Assembly (NCBI GenBank): GCA_015207585.1
Contig: JADEWQ010000062.1
Span: forward strand, 1-33,659
DNA: 33,659 bases
Direction of reading: 5' to 3'
Source: Pleurocapsales cyanobacterium LEGE 06147
GTDB lineage: Bacteria > Cyanobacteriota > Cyanobacteriia > Cyanobacteriales > Xenococcaceae
Below, in pieces: positions 32,801-33,659 of this stretch. The notes under the pieces are model-generated. The model was not told the origin of the DNA. It saw only the letters and a list, made by a program, of their open reading frames with translations, and made no database searches. The translations under genes were made by a program, and so were the position numbers. Positions within the stretch are counted from its first letter, which is position 1, and every line of letters begins with the position of its first letter.

Positions 32801-33119
32801 AAGAAACTAGTGCAGTAATAGCTTTAATAAGTCCGTCAAACCAGTAGTCGGGATGCCATAGGGTCCAGATATCTACTAAATGACCGAAACCACAAGCAAC
32901 AATAAAAGCAGCAAACAAAAAGAAGATCCAATCGAAGGGAATATCTGGTCGTTTGCTCAGGATATAAATGAGGGTGATGGGAATAGAAAAATAAGATACA
33001 GCAATGATGGCATTGCTAATTAAATGAAGTCCAACCAACCCAGGCTTCCACAAATAGCACATGCCATGAGGCATGAAGGAAGATGTAGCCAAAAGATTAG
33101 CTAACGATGTCAGCAGCAT
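29892..33119 (-). CDS. Ethylene-receptor-like multi-PAS sensor histidine kinase
   Basis: This 1075-residue protein starts with three membrane helices of the ethylene-receptor (ETR1/Slr1212) type: PHGMCYLWKPGLVGLHLISN, YFSIPITLIYIL and AFIVACGFGHLVDIWTLWHP. The copper ligand pair C76 and H80 is kept. The position of ETR1 Asp25 is Asn36 here. Then follow a short coiled coil, five PAS modules (about 152-275, 281-400, 408-530, 537-655 and 709-827; a coiled coil at 655-708 separates the last), an H-box with H869 (FAYVASHDLKAPLRAI, phytochrome-like) and an ATPase domain (NLIINAIKHHD, VADDGPGIDP, NTGIGLSIVKKA). No GAF or bilin-binding domain is seen, unlike Slr1212. The first gene of the signalling cluster, it is probably the sensor; ligand unknown. 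Confidence 0.92.
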   Translation of the reverse strand: MLLTSLANLLATSSFMPHGMCYLWKPGLVGLHLISNAIIAVSYFSIPITLIYILSKRPDIPFDWIFFLFAAFIVACGFGHLVDIWTLWHPDYWFDGLIKAITALVSWLTAIALVYQIPQILTLPSPTQMEQINHQLLAEIARRKQQETALKESEQFLRSIYEGVEEAIFVIDVRDEREFVYQGFNPTCSRMTGISSTEVKGKTPEQILPPELAVTVRQNYQNCLDAGAAISYEELLPFEGKDIWWLTNLNPIRDEQGKIYRIVGTTLNITERKQAEEALKESEQRFYEAFEYAAIGMALVAFDGSWLKVNRSLCQITGYSEEELLSTNFQAITHPDDLDTDLDYLQQIFAGKIHHYQTEKRFLHKEGHLVWSLLSVSSVRDSEGKPLYLIAQIQDISARKIAEEELEKNERRFRAIFNSMFQFIGLLQPDGTVLEVNETALNFGGLQPEDVIGRPFWETRWWQTSSQTQEQLRKAIARAARGEFVRYSVDVLGADNRLATIDFSIKPVQDEQGKVVLLIPEGRDISEAKQAQQALKSSEERYRLIAENSSDLISIQTSEGIYRYVSPACRQLLGYESEQMVGHSIYEFFHPEDAVTWQKTSALTSQLPESYTHSYRIRCQDGRYIWFETTNRNIYYPTQQIQEVISISRDITKRKQAEQEITQLNEKLEERVKNRTAQLEAANQLKDRLLEREREAKAQAEAAQEQIKLYADIVSNMQVAVFVWQLEEPNNPYSLQLVATNPAAAELTGINTEELLDRPLSQCFPRLVAAGVPEQCIEVICSGQEKDLGEIDCFYESVAEKTFALRAFPLPNQLVGLMAADITHRKESERILQQKAKELAQLNSMLFNTTLQLERRNQELDQFAYVASHDLKAPLRAIANLSQWLEEDLEDKLDEDTKYQMDLLRGRVQRMENLINGLLQYSRVGRLKSEPEKIVLEQLIGEIVDSLEMPPDFTITIEGPMPTLVTERLPLQQVFSNLIINAIKHHDRPDGNVTISALEKEQFYEFTVADDGPGIDPQYHDKVFVIFQTLEARDKTENTGIGLSIVKKAVESQGGKIKLESQPGKGTIFRFTWSK

Positions 33120-33535
33120 TGAGTCAATTTAATAAAACATTATTTCTGTAAAAGTTATTATGTATTAGTCTAGATAGCGATCGCTAGTTCTTAACGAACC
33201 TCTAGCCATTGTAGTTAGCCAATTAAAAAAATTGTTTTTCTAATAATTCGTTTACTTTTATTATCAAAGCAATTTTGATTTTATTATTCAATAGAGTACA
33301 GAACCAGAAAAAATAGAATTTAATTTATCTAGGTTATTCTATACTATCTTTTTAGGCATCTATCTTGAGAATTACTTGGGTTCAAAACAAAACAAGGCAA
33401 AGCTTTTAACTAGTTGTTTTTAGTTAATAAAGTTTATGTTTATCTGAATAAATAACAAATTTTTAAATCAGTCGAGGGCACGCACCGCGCAGTGCCTCTC
33501 CCTTGGCAAGACCATCAATTGCTCAATCGAACCTC
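33120..33535. other. Gene-free right flank with a palindromic repeat
   Basis: An A+T-rich stretch of about 350 bp, presumably carrying the promoter of the sensor kinase gene, is followed by a G+C-rich repeat at 33474-33512 in which GGGCAC and GTGCCT (33476-33498) can pair. The repeat ends CTCCCTTGGCAAGACC, reminiscent of the repeat near 3257. No ORF is supported. Confidence 0.45.
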
Positions 33536-33659
33536 TTAGGAAACAAAATCAGATTTATTAGATTTATTAGAGAGAGGAACAAGTTCAAAACCAAGTTGGT
33601 CGGCTTTACGTTGAAGATTTTTAAGAACCCGTTGTTGATATTGTTGTTCGTAAGCATCA
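33536..33659 (-). CDS. C-terminus of a gene cut by the window edge
   Basis: The minus-strand frame enters at the right edge and ends with TAA at 33536-33538. It gives 40 residues: DAYEQQYQQRVLKNLQRKAD, then QLGFELVPLSNKSNKSDFVS. The segment is a basic helix followed by a GFELVP strand, which recalls the C-terminal tails of some cyanobacterial transposases. I cannot name a family from so short a piece. The absence of any start codon requirement makes the coding call depend on codon sense alone. Confidence 0.5.
   Translation of the reverse strand, partial: DAYEQQYQQRVLKNLQRKADQLGFELVPLSNKSNKSDFVS

Noticed and set aside
27939-33119. A cyanobacteriochrome or phytochrome in the signalling cluster
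   Set aside because: No GAF domain or bilin-binding Cys motif is present; only the H-box and the Rcp1-type partner are phytochrome-like.
1-33659. tRNA or rRNA genes
   Set aside because: No cloverleaf with the GTTCGAATC-type T-loop or rRNA-like stretch was recognised in any spacer.

Overview
The window comes from a cyanobacterial chromosome. The palindrome GCGATCGC (HIP1) recurs throughout. Several genes are typical of oxygenic phototrophs: ycf39, an flv4-(psiE-like)-flv2 photoprotection cluster, DUF1830 and DUF3067 proteins, a Calvin-cycle type class II aldolase, and a cyanobacterial-type LexA with its operator. The order or species cannot be fixed from the sequence alone. No tRNA, rRNA or CRISPR array was seen.

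Layout: the left edge (1-127) is the 3' end of a group II intron lying antisense to a secreted NTF2-like gene. Then come sbcD (-), ycf39 (+), a DUF2809 membrane protein (+) overlapping a Ser/Thr kinase gene (-) tail to tail, a small lipase-like hydrolase, fba with a clear terminator, a YdcF-like remnant, lexA with an SOS box, and dusB. The 3' end of dusB runs into the right end of a decayed TnpB element. A GT39-type membrane glycosyltransferase (-) follows. Next are a full-length TnpB with intact RuvC residues but an eroded zinc ribbon, its right-end hairpin, and an unrecognised gene (-) whose stop lies 3 bases beyond that hairpin.

From 15.1 to 21.0 kb there is a degenerate receiver protein, a DUF1830 protein, a small zinc-ribbon protein, and then flv4, a PsiE-family membrane protein (Sll0218-like) and flv2. 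Flv4 keeps all seven diiron ligand residues, whereas Flv2 has lost most of them. Between flv4 and the psiE-like gene sits a 203-bp non-coding element with terminal inverted repeats and a perfect 8-bp target duplication, which is a MITE-like insertion inside the operon.

From 21.4 to 26.7 kb lie an 86-residue protein built from two copies of one unit, a tyrosine recombinase, a DUF3067 protein, a 660-bp gene-free stretch rich in stem-loops, a cupredoxin with an NTF2-like neighbour, and hypE. From 26.8 to 33.1 kb four minus-strand genes form a signalling cluster: an ethylene-receptor-like multi-PAS histidine kinase, an Rcp1-type response regulator and two receiver-histidine kinase hybrids. The right edge carries the C-terminus of one more minus-strand gene.

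The most notable structures are a pair of 46-nt elements 14.5 kb apart whose hairpins differ by three compensatory base-pair changes, the MITE inside the flv operon, the antisense group II intron, and the TnpB with a missing zinc ribbon.
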